A DNA stretch of 64,000 nt from Streptomyces sp. YS415 (GCF_023544665.1 NZ_JAMJFL010000007.1:1-64000); one strand, 5' to 3'. Positions 1-8,246 are shown, counted from the first letter of the stretch. Made by a program: numbers and translations. Notes: generated by a model not told the origin, from the sequence alone.

Positions 1-32
1 TGGTGTGGGGGTGCGCGGGTGGGCGGGGTGGG

Positions 33-189
33 GCTCAGTCGCCGGGCTGGAGCAGGCGTTCCGGCGGCTGCCCGACGGTGCGGCGCGCAGACCCGCCCGG
101 CGGGGCGGAGCTTGGCCCGCCCGGCGGAGCTGGTCCCGTGCCTGCCTGGCGGCTCCGCGCGCAGCGCTCAGTCGGCGGGCTGGAGCAGG
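33..189. repeat. 24-bp direct repeat of a gene 3' end (33-56 and 166-189)
   Basis: The 24 bases at 33-56 and at 166-189 differ at one position. The right copy contains the last codons and TGA stop of the VOC gene on the minus strand (LLQPAD-stop). The left copy, downstream of that stop, encodes LLQPGD-stop in the same sense but is not attached to a recognisable gene. The space between holds a second short GC-rich duplication (CCCGCCCGGCGG..GGAGCT twice). No other gene is visible in 1-167. It may be a duplicated gene end or the remnant of a paralogue. Confidence 0.6.
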
Positions 190-554
190 TCCCAGCGGTT
201 GCCGTACAGGTCCTGGAAGACGGCCACCGAGCCGTAGGGCTCGTGGCGCGGCTCCTCCAGGAAGGTCACGCCCGCGGCGAGCATCCGGGCGTGGTCGCGG
301 GCGAAGTCGTCGGTGTGCAGGAAGAACCCGACGCGCCCACCGGTCTGGTCTCCGACCCGGGCGGCCTGGGCGTCGCCCTTGGCGCGGGCCAGCACCAGAC
401 CGGTCCCCTGGTCGCCGGGCTCCACGACGACCCAGCGTGAGCCGTCCGGACGCGGGCTGTCCTCGACGAGCCGGAACCCGAGGGCGCCGGTGTAGAAGCG
501 GATCGCCTCGTCGTAGTCGTCGACGACGAGGGTGACCAGGGCGATGCGTCTCAT
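168..554 (-). CDS. VOC family protein (glyoxalase/bleomycin-resistance fold)
   Basis: A 128-residue single-domain protein of the vicinal oxygen chelate superfamily. The N-terminus (RIALVTLVVDDYDEAIRFYT) is the usual first beta-alpha unit, and the C-terminus (SVAVFQDLYGNRWDLLQP) is the usual last strand with a metal-ligand-type acidic/Asn region. Length fits one VOC module, so a dimer is expected to form the active site. The substrate is unknown; members include dioxygenases, glyoxalases and antibiotic-binding proteins. It stands alone, divergent from the PPOX-fold gene. The ATG at 554 is the first start that keeps the complete N-terminal strand. The fold assignment is firm and the function is open. 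Confidence 0.8.
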   Translation of the reverse strand: MRRIALVTLVVDDYDEAIRFYTGALGFRLVEDSPRPDGSRWVVVEPGDQGTGLVLARAKGDAQAARVGDQTGGRVGFFLHTDDFARDHARMLAAGVTFLEEPRHEPYGSVAVFQDLYGNRWDLLQPAD

Positions 555-709
555 CGGTACCTTCCGGGGACGGGCGATTGACGGGAGAGGTTATACGTAA
601 AACCCACCTCGGCGCCAGTCCAAGCCCACCGGACCGCTCAGCGCTCGGTCCACGGGCCTAGGGCCAGGGCCCGAGGCGCCCCGGCACGGCGCTCGGTAGC
701 GTCCCCGGC

Positions 710-1204
710 ATGACGATCACCGATCCGCCCCGCACCCCCGACCAGCGCCGACGCGACGTCCTCGACCGGCTGGAGCGGGAGATCGACATCTGGGTCTCCA
801 CGGCGGACGCCGAGGGGGTGCCGTGTCTGGTGGCGCTCTGGTTCGTCTGGGACGGCGAGGCGCTGTGGCTGTCGACCCGGGGCACCAACCCCACCGGCCG
901 CAATCTGCGCAACGGGCGGCGCGCCCGGCTGGCGTTCGGGGACACCCGCGATGTCGTCCTGATCGACGGTGAGGCGGAGGCGTTCACCGCCGAGGAGGTG
1001 CCGGCCGCGGCGGCGGAGGTGTTCGCGGCCAAGACGGGGTGGGACCCGCGCGCCGGGCGCGCGCCGTACGACTTCTTCCGGGTGCGCCCACTGGCGGTGC
1101 AGGCCTGGCACGAGCAGCACGAGTTGCCGCAGCGGCATCTGATGCGGGACGGGAACTGGCTTGTCCCGACAGGTTCGTCCCCTGTACCAGCCTCGGACAT
1201 GTGA
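710..1204 (+). CDS. Pyridoxamine 5'-phosphate oxidase-fold (PPOX/FDOR) protein
   Basis: A 164-residue protein with the split-barrel flavin/F420-binding pattern. A DRLEREIDIWVSTA segment is followed by strands GVPCLVALWFVWDGEALWLST and then ARLAFGDTRDVVLIDGEAEA. This resembles actinobacterial F420- or FMN-dependent pyridoxamine-oxidase-like proteins of about 130-170 residues. It probably binds a deazaflavin or flavin and reduces or oxidises an unknown small molecule in the cytoplasm. The ATG at 710 follows a GC-rich stretch without a clear Shine-Dalgarno sequence. It is not obviously in an operon. The family call is good; the specific substrate cannot be read from the sequence. Confidence 0.75.
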   Translation: MTITDPPRTPDQRRRDVLDRLEREIDIWVSTADAEGVPCLVALWFVWDGEALWLSTRGTNPTGRNLRNGRRARLAFGDTRDVVLIDGEAEAFTAEEVPAAAAEVFAAKTGWDPRAGRAPYDFFRVRPLAVQAWHEQHELPQRHLMRDGNWLVPTGSSPVPASDM

Positions 1205-1217
1205 TGCCCCCTGCGGG

Positions 1218-1233
1218 GTTACCCGGGGGTAAC
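1218..1233. promoter_or_regulatory. Perfect 16-bp palindrome upstream of the phosphodiesterase gene
   Basis: GTTACCCGGGGGTAAC reads the same on both strands and lies 57 bp before the GTG of the secreted phosphodiesterase. Its size and position fit a dimeric repressor or activator site. It could also contribute to termination of the PPOX gene ending at 1204, but no T-run follows. The cognate regulator is not identifiable. Confidence 0.4.
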
Positions 1234-1289
1234 TCCTGATGGTTTGATGTGCGGCGCCACCCAAGCCCCCTCCACCACAGGGAGAACCC

Positions 1290-2276
1290 GTGACGCCTTC
1301 CGCACAGCGCCGTGCACAGGGATCGGCCGCGCTCGCCTTCTCGCTCGCCGTCGCGGGTCTGGCCGGCGCGACGCCCACCGCGTCCGCCGCCGCACAGACT
1401 CCGGCGCTCGATGTGTTGTCGTACAACGTGTTCCTGTTCAGCAAGAACCTCTACCCGAACTGGGGGCAGGACCACCGGGCCGCCGAGATCGTGAAGACCC
1501 CGTTCTTCCCCGGCAATGACGTGGTGGTGCTCCAGGAGGCCTTCGACAACTCCTCCTCGGACGCGCTGAAGTCGGCCGCCGCGGGCGCCTATCCGTACCA
1601 GACGCCCGTGGTCGGCCGGAGCAGGACCGGCTGGGACGCGACGGGCGGGGCGTACTCGGCGACGACCCCGGAGGACGGCGGGGTCACGGTGCTCAGCAAG
1701 TGGCCGATCGTCCGCAAGGAGCAGCACGTCTACCAGGACGCGTGCGGTGCGGATTGGTGGTCCAACAAGGGCTTCGCGTACGTGGTGCTGGACGTCAACG
1801 GCACCAAGGTGCACGTCGTCGGCACGCACGCCCAGTCCACCGATCCTGGGTGCGACGCCGGTGAGGCCGCCGCGACGCGCAGCCGTCAGTTCCGGACGAT
1901 CGACGCCTTCCTGGACGCCAAGAACATCCCGGCGGGCGAACAGGTGCTGGTCGCCGGTGACTTGAACGTCGACTCGCACAGCGCGGAGTACGGCACGATG
2001 CTCGCCGACGCCGATCTGGTCGGCGCCGACGCGCGCACCGGGCACCCGTACTCCTTCGACACCCAGGACAACTCCATAGCGCGCGACCGCTACCCCGACG
2101 ACCCCCGCGAGGACCTTGACTACGTCCTGCATCGCGCGGGCCATGCCCGTCCGGCCCTATGGAAGAACGACGTCCTCAAGGAGCAGAGCGCAACCTGGAC
2201 GGTGTCTAGTTGGGGCACCGAGCACACGTACACCAATCTCTCGGACCACTATCCGGTGACCGGTTCGGCGGGCTGA
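1290..2276 (+). CDS. Secreted sphingomyelinase C-like phosphodiesterase (DNase I fold)
   Basis: A 328-residue exported protein. Residues 1-33 are a signal peptide with a hydrophobic core ending around TASAAA. The rest is an endonuclease/exonuclease/phosphatase domain. Visible hallmarks are LSYNVFLFSKNLYP near the start of the mature protein, DVVVLQEAFDN (metal-binding Glu), VVGTHAQS, VLVAGDLNVDS (catalytic DLN) and the C-terminal LSDHYPV (catalytic Asp-His). The FLFSKNLYPNWGQ segment is typical of bacterial sphingomyelinases/hemolysin C rather than of nucleases. Hydrolysis of sphingomyelin-type phosphodiesters outside the cell is the likely role. The GTG start at 1290 has GGAGA upstream. Confidence 0.85.
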   Translation: MTPSAQRRAQGSAALAFSLAVAGLAGATPTASAAAQTPALDVLSYNVFLFSKNLYPNWGQDHRAAEIVKTPFFPGNDVVVLQEAFDNSSSDALKSAAAGAYPYQTPVVGRSRTGWDATGGAYSATTPEDGGVTVLSKWPIVRKEQHVYQDACGADWWSNKGFAYVVLDVNGTKVHVVGTHAQSTDPGCDAGEAAATRSRQFRTIDAFLDAKNIPAGEQVLVAGDLNVDSHSAEYGTMLADADLVGADARTGHPYSFDTQDNSIARDRYPDDPREDLDYVLHRAGHARPALWKNDVLKEQSATWTVSSWGTEHTYTNLSDHYPVTGSAG

Positions 2277-2279
2277 TCA

Positions 2280-2301
2280 CGGCGGGGAGGCTTCACCGCC
2301 G
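2280..2301. terminator. Possible weak stem-loop between convergent genes
   Basis: A 6-bp arm CGGCGG (2280-2285) pairs with CCGCCG (2296-2301) across a 10-nt loop. It sits at the junction of the phosphodiesterase gene (ends 2276) and the convergent monooxygenase gene (ends 2293). The right arm is inside the last codons of the latter. The stem is short and there is no U-tract, so the call is weak. Confidence 0.25.
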
Positions 2302-3399
2302 GGCCCACTCCTCGGCCAGCAGCCGGTACGAGCGGACCCGGTCCGCGTGGTCGTGGGTCATCGTCGTGATGAGCAACTCGTCTGCTCCGGTGGCTTCCTG
2401 GAGCTGCTGGAGCTGGTCGGCGACCCTCCCCGGGGAGCCCACGAACTGGGTGTCGACGCGGTCCTGGACGAGCGCCCGGTCCGCTTCGGTCCAGTCGTGG
2501 GCGCGGGCCTCCTTCAGGGTGGGGTACTCGATGGCGCCCTCGGCGGTGCGGATGCTGCGGACCCAGGGACCGTAGCCCTCGGCGAGTTCCCGGGCCGTCT
2601 CGTCGTCCTCGGCGACGACGACGTCCGCCGAGACGCTCACATACGGGCTGTCGAGCACCTCCGAGGGCTGGAAGAAGGCCCGGTAACCGTCCACGGCTTC
2701 GAGGACGGTGGCCGGGCTGACGTGATAGTTCGCGGCGAAGCGCAGGCCGCGGGCGCCTGCCGCCTCGGCGCTCTGCCCGCCGCTGCTGCCCAGGATCCAC
2801 ACCTGGACGTCGGCGCCCTCGCCGGGCACGGCATGCGCCTCGATGCCGTCCGGGGAGCGGTAGGTGCCGGCGAGCAGGGCCAGGATGTCGTCCAGTTGCT
2901 CGGCGTACTCCTGCGACTGCGCGTTCGGCAGCATCAGGAGCTTGCGCTGGAGGGCGATCCGCGGGGAGCCGAGCAACTGCTCGAAACTGAAGCGGGGCGG
3001 GATGAGCAGGCCGTTCGCGGCGGCTCGGGGCGGGGCTTGCGCGGGCTTGCCCGTCGGGCGTCCGCCGGAGCGGCCGAGGCCCAGGTCGAGGCGGCCGGGG
3101 TGCAGGGCGTCGATCAGGCCGAATTCCTCGACCGTGGACAGGGCGGTGCGGTGGCCGAGTTGGACCGCGCCGGAGCCCAGGCGGATGGTGGAGGTGGCAG
3201 AGGCCGTCAAGGCCAGTACGACCGCGGGGGACGTTCCGGCCACTCCGGGGTTGAGGTGGTGCTCGGCGAACCAGTAGCGGGCGTAACCGAGGCGTTCGGT
3301 CTGCCGGGCGAGGTCGATGGAGTTGCGCAGGGCCTGGGCGGGGGTCGCGCCGGACGGAATGGGCACCAGGTCCAGGACGCCGAGGGGGATGGCTGACAC
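2293..3399 (-). CDS. LLM-class flavin-dependent oxidoreductase
   Basis: A 368-residue luciferase-like monooxygenase of the one-component 'MsnO8/alkanal monooxygenase-like' kind. It begins with IPLGVLDLVPIPSGATPAQALRNS, followed by YWFAEHHLNPGVAGTSPAVV, IRLGSGAVQLGHRTAL and LDLGLGRSGG, all usual strands of the bacterial luciferase TIM barrel. The GTG at 3399 is chosen over an in-frame ATG 42 codons upstream because AGGAGAAC precedes it and homology begins there. It is the last gene of the minus-strand run of sulfur genes, 10 bp after its upstream neighbour. An FMNH2-dependent role in cleaving C-S bonds of an unknown organosulfur compound is inferred from context. Confidence 0.85.
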   Translation of the reverse strand: MSAIPLGVLDLVPIPSGATPAQALRNSIDLARQTERLGYARYWFAEHHLNPGVAGTSPAVVLALTASATSTIRLGSGAVQLGHRTALSTVEEFGLIDALHPGRLDLGLGRSGGRPTGKPAQAPPRAAANGLLIPPRFSFEQLLGSPRIALQRKLLMLPNAQSQEYAEQLDDILALLAGTYRSPDGIEAHAVPGEGADVQVWILGSSGGQSAEAAGARGLRFAANYHVSPATVLEAVDGYRAFFQPSEVLDSPYVSVSADVVVAEDDETARELAEGYGPWVRSIRTAEGAIEYPTLKEARAHDWTEADRALVQDRVDTQFVGSPGRVADQLQQLQEATGADELLITTMTHDHADRVRSYRLLAEEWARR

Positions 3400-3409
3400 G
3401 GGGTTCTCC

Positions 3410-4489
3410 TCAGAGGTCGGCTGGGACGGGCTCGGGCAGGACGGGGCCCCAGGGGAACGGTGGATCCGGGATGCTCCGGCGCAGCCGCGGTGCGACCTCC
3501 GCCTGGAACAACTCGAGCGACGCACGGTGCTGACGTGGCGTCAGTCCTCCTGCCTCGGCCTGCAGATGCAGGACGGTGTGGCCGAACTGCTCGTGATAGC
3601 GGTGCACCTTGTCGAGGACCTGCTGTGGGCTTCCGATCAGGGCGGAGCTGCGGGCGACGAAGTCCTCCAGTGTCGGGAAGACCGGCTCCAGGCCCATGCT
3701 GCGCTGCAGCTCCATGGTGCTTTCGAAGACCGGCCGGTAGGCGGCGATCGCCTCCTGCGAGGTGCGGGCCACGTACACGCCCGCGGTGCCGGCCCCGACC
3801 GCGATCCTCGCCGGGTCGTGGCCGTAGTGGTCCCAGCGCTCGCGGTAGTGGCGGATGAGCTCGGCGTACGGCTCGATGGGGTGGGTGACGTTCGCGGAGA
3901 ACAACGGGTCGCCGTAGCGGGCGGCGAGGTCGACGCTCTCCTTGCTGGTCGCGCTGCCGTGCCAGACGCGGACGGGGTGCTGGTACGGCCGCGGCCACAC
4001 CTCGGCGTCCTTGAGCGCGGGGCGGAAGCGTGTGCTCGCGGTGACCTTGTCCTGCCGCCAGAGCTGCCGGAACACCTCGTAGCTCTCGGCGTTGCGCTCC
4101 CACTGGTCCTCGGGCGTGACCTGGAACAGCTCGCGCTGGGCGGTCCCGTTGCCCTTGCCGATGATCAGTTCCAGACGGCCGCCGGAGAGGTGGTCGAGGG
4201 TGGCGTAGTCCTCGTGGGCGCGCACCGGGTCGAGCAGGCTGAGTGTGGTCACGGCCGTGAAGAGTCTGATCCGCCGGGTGAGAGCGGCTATGTGGCTGAG
4301 CACGACGGGCGGCGAGGAGGACAGGAACGGCCACTCGTGCCGCTCCCCCACGCCGAATCCGTCGAAGCCGAGTTCCTCGGCGAGCAGGGCGCTGTCGAGG
4401 ACCTCGCGGAAGCGGTCGTGGGTCGGCTTCTGCTCCCCGGTGAGGGGATCCGGCCGGTGCACGATCAGGGTGATGGCGAGGAACTTCAT
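3410..4489 (-). CDS. LLM-class flavin-dependent monooxygenase
   Basis: A 359-residue luciferase-like protein. The barrel motifs are FDGFGVGERHEWPFLSSSP, IRLFTAVTTLSLLDPVRAHEDYATLDHLSGGRLELIIGKG (flavin phosphate region) and VWHGSATSKESVDLAARYGD. The C-terminus carries the usual FVARSSALIGSPQQVLDKV insertion helix. It overlaps the upstream NtaA-like gene by 4 nt, so the two are translationally coupled. It probably uses FMNH2 from a partner reductase to oxidise a sulfur- or nitrogen-containing organic compound. The substrate is not predictable, and the sulfur role comes from location. Confidence 0.85.
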   Translation of the reverse strand: MKFLAITLIVHRPDPLTGEQKPTHDRFREVLDSALLAEELGFDGFGVGERHEWPFLSSSPPVVLSHIAALTRRIRLFTAVTTLSLLDPVRAHEDYATLDHLSGGRLELIIGKGNGTAQRELFQVTPEDQWERNAESYEVFRQLWRQDKVTASTRFRPALKDAEVWPRPYQHPVRVWHGSATSKESVDLAARYGDPLFSANVTHPIEPYAELIRHYRERWDHYGHDPARIAVGAGTAGVYVARTSQEAIAAYRPVFESTMELQRSMGLEPVFPTLEDFVARSSALIGSPQQVLDKVHRYHEQFGHTVLHLQAEAGGLTPRQHRASLELFQAEVAPRLRRSIPDPPFPWGPVLPEPVPADL

Positions 4490-5859
4490 GACGCCGCCCG
4501 CTGGTCGCCGAGGTCGTCCGGGTGGGCGAGGCCGAGGTGGTCGCGCAGGGTCGGGCCCTCGTACTCGGTGCGGAACACGCCCTGTTCCTGGAGGAGGGGG
4601 ACGACCTTGTCGGCGAACTCGTCGAGGCCGCCGGGGGTGATGTGCGGGACGAGGATGAAGCCGTCACTGGCGTCGGCCTGCACGAGCTCGTTGATGGTGC
4701 GGGCGATCGTCTCCGCGGAGCCGATGAAGTTCTGCCGGTTGCCGGTCTCGATGACCAGGTCCCGGATCGACCAGTTGTTGGCGGCGGCCAGTGCGCGCCA
4801 TTCACGGGCGGTGGCCACCGGGTCCCGGTACATGCGGACCTGGGCGCGGCCCTGGGAGATGTGGGTGTCGCTGACGTCCGGGTCGATGTCGGGGAGCGGC
4901 CCGTCCGGGTCGTAGGAGGACAGGTCCCGGTTCCAGACGAACTCCAGGTGCTTGAGGGCGGTGGCTCCGCTGACCTGCTGCCGGCGTACCGTCCTGGCCA
5001 GTTCCTCCGCCTCGGCGTCGGTGTCGGCGAGCGTGAAGGTGGCGGCGGGCAGGATCAGCAGCTGGTCGGGGCGGCGGCCGTACGTGGCCAGGCGGTTCTT
5101 GACGTCGGTGTAGAAGGCCCGCCCCTCGGTGAGGGTGGCGTACCGGCTGAAGATGGCGTCGGCGCTCGAGGCGGCGAACTCCCGGCCCTCGTCGGAGTCG
5201 CCTGCCTGGAAGATGACCGGGCGTCCCTGGGGGGAGCGTGGGACGTTGAACTGGCCGTGGATGTCGAAGTGGTCGCCGGTGTGGACGAAGGAGCCTGCCT
5301 TGGCGTCGCGCAGGAAGACCCCTGCGGCCTGGTCCGCGACGATCTCGCCGCCGTCCCAGGAGTCGAAGAGTTCGTTCGCCGTGGCGAGGAACTCCTTCGC
5401 GCGGGAGTAGCGCTCCTCCTGGGGCAGGAAGCCGCCGCGGCGGAAGTTCTCGCCGGTGAAGGCGTCCCAGGAGGTGACGACGTTCCAGGCGGAACGGCCG
5501 CCGGACAGGTGGTCAAGGGTGGCGAACTGGCGGGCCACCTCATAGGGCTCGTTGAAGGTGGAGTTGATGGTGCCGGTCAGCCCGAGGTGTTCGGTGACGG
5601 CGGCGAGGGCGGCCAGCACGGTGAAGGTGTCGGGTCGGCCGACGACGTCCAGGTCGTATATCCGGCCGCCCTGTTCGCGCAGTCTCAGGCCCTCGGCGAG
5701 GAAGAGGAAGTCGAACTTGGCGCGTTCGGCGGTGCGGGCGAAGTGGGCGAAGGAGCTGAACTCGATGTGGCTTCCGGCTGCGGGGTCGCTCCAGACGGTG
5801 GTGTTGTTCACGCCGGGGAAGTGCGCGGCCAGGTGGATCTGCTTCAGGGGCTTGGGCAT
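4486..5859 (-). CDS. NtaA/SnaA/DszA-type FMN-dependent monooxygenase
   Basis: A 457-residue protein of the NtaA/SnaA/DszA/DmoA subfamily, which is longer than typical LLM enzymes. Diagnostic stretches are the N-terminal PLKQIHLAAHFPGVNNTTVW, DLDVVGRPDTFTVLAALAAVT, GLTGTINSTFNEPYEVARQFATLDHLSGGR, SAWNVVTSWD and the large HTGDHFDIHGQFNVPRSPQGRP insertion loop. Family members use FMNH2 and O2 to cleave C-N or C-S bonds (nitrilotriacetate, dibenzothiophene sulfone, dimethyl sulfide). Here the sulfur context favours a desulfurising role. It ends inside the start of the next gene (4-nt overlap) and lies 15 bp below its upstream paralogue, making an operon of at least four LLM genes. Confidence 0.88.
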   Translation of the reverse strand: MPKPLKQIHLAAHFPGVNNTTVWSDPAAGSHIEFSSFAHFARTAERAKFDFLFLAEGLRLREQGGRIYDLDVVGRPDTFTVLAALAAVTEHLGLTGTINSTFNEPYEVARQFATLDHLSGGRSAWNVVTSWDAFTGENFRRGGFLPQEERYSRAKEFLATANELFDSWDGGEIVADQAAGVFLRDAKAGSFVHTGDHFDIHGQFNVPRSPQGRPVIFQAGDSDEGREFAASSADAIFSRYATLTEGRAFYTDVKNRLATYGRRPDQLLILPAATFTLADTDAEAEELARTVRRQQVSGATALKHLEFVWNRDLSSYDPDGPLPDIDPDVSDTHISQGRAQVRMYRDPVATAREWRALAAANNWSIRDLVIETGNRQNFIGSAETIARTINELVQADASDGFILVPHITPGGLDEFADKVVPLLQEQGVFRTEYEGPTLRDHLGLAHPDDLGDQRAAS

Positions 5860-5874
5860 CGGGGTCTCTCCGGC

Positions 5875-7062
5875 TCAGGCGGCGTAGCGGTTGGCGGGGC
5901 GGGTCAGGCCCAGCAGTCCGCGCAGGGTGGTGGCCTCGTAGGCGCGGCGGAAGGCGGCGCGGCGCTGGAGCTCGGGTACCAGGTGCCGGGTGATCCGCGG
6001 GAGGTCGTGCCCGAGTACGGCGGGCCGCAGCCGGAAGCCGGTGAGCCCTCCTTGCTGCAACTCCTGCAGCAGGTCGGCCAGTTCGGTGGGCGTGCCGGTG
6101 AAGACGAGGGCGTCGCCGGCGAACGGCTCTGCCGCGAGGGCGTCGAGGCGGTCCCGGCGGGCCGCGGCCGCACCGGGGTCGTCGTCGAGGAAGACCACCA
6201 GGTCACCGAAGACGTGCAGGGGCTGCTCGGCGCGGCCCGCCGCCGTCTGCTCGGCGCGGATCTCGGCGACGATCGCGCGTGCCTCGTCGACGTCGTGCGG
6301 GGTGATGTAGCCGATGTCCGCCTGCCGGGCGACCAGCCGGTACGGCACGGTCTGGTGGGCCAGGGCGGTGACGATCGGCTGGCCCTGGGGCGGTCGCGGG
6401 GTGATGGAGGGGCCCTTGACGCTGAAGTGGCGGCCGCGGAAGTCGATGTGGTGCAGCTTGTTCCGGTCGATGAAGCGGCCGGTGGCGGCGTCGCGTATCT
6501 CGGCGTCGTCCTCCCAGCTGTCCCAGAGGCGGCGCACGACCTCCACGTAGTCGGCGGCCTCGTCGAAGAGGTCGGGGACCGTGGGGTCGTCGTAGGTCTC
6601 GATCGTCGGAAGGGTGCGGCGGCCGAAGTGGTCGGCCTCGTTCGGGCGGGCGGTGATCTGCACGCGCAGGCCCGCCCGGCCGGTGCTGACGTAGTCGAGG
6701 GTGGCGATGGCCTTGGAGAGGTGGAAGGGCTCGGTGTGGGTGGCCACGACGGTCGGGACCAGGCCGATGCGGCTGGTGAGCGGGGCGACCCGGGCGGCGA
6801 TGAGGACGGCGTCGAGGCGGCCGCGGACCTGGTCGGTTCGCTCGTCGGGGTCGAGGAAGTGCGAGGACTGCAGGCCGAGTCCGTCCTCGAAGGTCACGAA
6901 GTCGAGCAGTCCGCGCTCGGCCTCGGTGACCAGGTCGGCCCAGTATCCGGCGGTGAACAGGTCCTGGGGGCGGGCCACCGGCTCCCGCCAGGAGGCGGGG
7001 TGCCAGCCGGTGCCGTCGAGGGCGACGGCCAGGTGGAGCGGGGCATGGGGTGTCGAGGACAC
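5875..7062 (-). CDS. NtaA/DszA-type LLM flavin monooxygenase
   Basis: A 395-residue second member of the NtaA/DszA-like group. It starts PLHLAVALDGTGWHPASWREP and has GYWADLVTEAERGLLDFVTFED and LSKAIATLDYVSTGRAGLRVQITARPNEADHFGR in the flavin-binding region. The C-terminal part (TLRGLLGLTRPANRYA) matches the ending of its neighbour (TLRDHLGLAHPDDLG). It is the first structural gene after a leader peptide ORF whose stop is at 7141. It heads the four-gene LLM run down to 2293. The substrate is unknown; desulfurisation is inferred from its position behind a Cys-containing leader. Confidence 0.85.
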   Translation of the reverse strand: MSSTPHAPLHLAVALDGTGWHPASWREPVARPQDLFTAGYWADLVTEAERGLLDFVTFEDGLGLQSSHFLDPDERTDQVRGRLDAVLIAARVAPLTSRIGLVPTVVATHTEPFHLSKAIATLDYVSTGRAGLRVQITARPNEADHFGRRTLPTIETYDDPTVPDLFDEAADYVEVVRRLWDSWEDDAEIRDAATGRFIDRNKLHHIDFRGRHFSVKGPSITPRPPQGQPIVTALAHQTVPYRLVARQADIGYITPHDVDEARAIVAEIRAEQTAAGRAEQPLHVFGDLVVFLDDDPGAAAARRDRLDALAAEPFAGDALVFTGTPTELADLLQELQQGGLTGFRLRPAVLGHDLPRITRHLVPELQRRAAFRRAYEATTLRGLLGLTRPANRYAA

Positions 7063-7101
7063 GAAGGGGTGCCTTCCTGAAGATCCGTACGGAGATCACC
7101 G

Positions 7102-7122
7102 GCCCGCGTATCGGTCGCGGGC
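7102..7122 (-). promoter_or_regulatory. Hairpin between leader peptide and LLM operon
   Basis: The 7-bp arms GCCCGCG and CGCGGGC close a 7-nt loop between the stop of the leader ORF (7141) and the ATG of the first LLM gene (7062). Position and stability fit an attenuator or RBS-occluding element linked to leader translation. It is a single hairpin with no following T-tract. Confidence 0.4.
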
Positions 7123-7140
7123 ACGGCCGTCGGGGAACGG

Positions 7141-7227
7141 TCAGGAACGACAGAGCGCGCCGGCCACGCGCTGGAGGTCGATGTGGGGCCGGGAGTGGAG
7201 GTGCACGGAACGGAACCGGTGGGTCAC
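7141..7227 (-). CDS. Cys-containing sulfur leader peptide (copy 1)
   Basis: A 28-residue ORF with GTG start and strong Shine-Dalgarno GGGAGGTGA 7-8 nt upstream. Its end contains SRPHIDLQRV followed by AGALCRS. The SRxHIDLxR core with a trailing Cys is shared with four other tiny ORFs in the window, all ahead of sulfur genes. That recurrence, not the length, is the evidence for coding. It lies between the GST-like gene (ends 7350) and the four-gene LLM operon (starts 7062). Small actinobacterial ORFs of this kind are annotated as putative leader peptides. Cys-dependent control of the downstream operon is the inferred role, by analogy with Cys-rich upstream ORFs described in mycobacteria. Confidence 0.8.
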   Translation of the reverse strand: MTHRFRSVHLHSRPHIDLQRVAGALCRS

Positions 7228-7349
7228 GTCCGTCACCTCCCTTCTTCGGGCGCGTGCCGGGGCCCGGTCCATGCTCTTGCTCCGCCCAACACCCGGACCG
7301 GGTCGCGTTGTTCCCGGTTCCGGTCCGCTGTGCACGGGGTGGAGTTCCT

Positions 7350-8246
7350 TCACAGCGGCTCGACCTGTGACGGGGCGGCCGGGGTGCCGTCCGCGTGGGC
7401 CGCCCAGTCCAGGATCTGGACGGCCGCTCCCGCCGCTTCGAGGCCCTGGCAGCGGGCATGGTGGCGGCGGGCGATCCCGTCCAGGTCGAGGTGGGCGCCG
7501 AAGGCCGGGTGGGCGGCGAGCCTGCGTGCGTAGGCCCACACGGTGGGGTGCCCGGCGACACTCTGCACCGCGGCGGCGTCCAGGTGGTAGCGGTGGACGG
7601 TGTCGAGCTGCACCAGGGTGACCCACAACTCGACATCGGCGGCGGTGAGGTGATCGCGGATCGCGTACTCGTGCCCGGCGAGCGACTGCTCCAGCGCGTC
7701 CAGGGTCTGCGTCAACTCCGCGAGCGCGTCTGCGCGTTCCGCCTGCTCGCCGCCGGCCGACCCGGCGCGCTGCGCGGCGCTCTCGATGCCCTGCGCGCAC
7801 ATCTGCGCGAACGCGTCGATCTCCGACTCCGCGTCGCACGGGTACAGCGGTGGGCGGTCGCCGCCGAAGTGCCGGGCCAGGTCACGGGTGATGTCTGGGG
7901 CGTGGGTACTGACGATGCGCCCCGACCAGTCGTCGCTGAGGACCGGGCCGAGAGCGGGTCCTGGGTAGCGGTGGGCGCTGGCGTCGTAGAGCGGGCGAAG
8001 CGCGGTGTGTCCGCCGTCGGGGCAGTCGGGGACGGCGGGCAGGTAGACGGCCGGACAGATGTCGTCGAGGCCGAGCAGGCTGTGGGTGACGGCGACGCGG
8101 AGGCCGTCGGGGCAGGCGGTCGACAGATGGAGCCGGAAGCGACGCGGCACCGCGTAGTGGCCGCTGCGTGCGTCCAGGCCGATGCGGCCGTGGAACGCGG
8201 CGGTGTGCTGCACGGACAGGTGGCCGGTCAGTGGTGTGACGGACAT
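7350..8246 (-). CDS. Xi-class glutathione S-transferase-like protein
   Basis: A 298-residue protein resembling S-glutathionyl-hydroquinone reductases (ECM4/YqjG). The N-terminal thioredoxin-like half has RFRLHLSTACPDGLRVAVTH, where C45 corresponds to the catalytic Cys of the usual CPWA motif, altered here to CPDG. The C-terminal helical half has DALAELTQTLDALEQSLAG, HLTAADVELWVTLVQLDTVY-like and HPTVWAYARRLAAHPAFG, typical of GST_C. Streptomyces makes mycothiol rather than glutathione, so the true thiol partner is unclear. A ribosome site GGGGAGAG precedes the ATG. It is placed between two leader peptide ORFs, so a role in organosulfur processing or thiol deconjugation is inferred. Confidence 0.75.
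   Translation of the reverse strand: MSVTPLTGHLSVQHTAAFHGRIGLDARSGHYAVPRRFRLHLSTACPDGLRVAVTHSLLGLDDICPAVYLPAVPDCPDGGHTALRPLYDASAHRYPGPALGPVLSDDWSGRIVSTHAPDITRDLARHFGGDRPPLYPCDAESEIDAFAQMCAQGIESAAQRAGSAGGEQAERADALAELTQTLDALEQSLAGHEYAIRDHLTAADVELWVTLVQLDTVHRYHLDAAAVQSVAGHPTVWAYARRLAAHPAFGAHLDLDGIARRHHARCQGLEAAGAAVQILDWAAHADGTPAAPSQVEPL

Noticed and set aside
4522..7080. An 852-codon plus-strand open frame opposite two LLM genes
   Set aside because: The minus strand encodes two full NtaA-type enzymes with ribosome sites and coupled ends; the plus product is low-complexity Gly/Val/Glu-rich.
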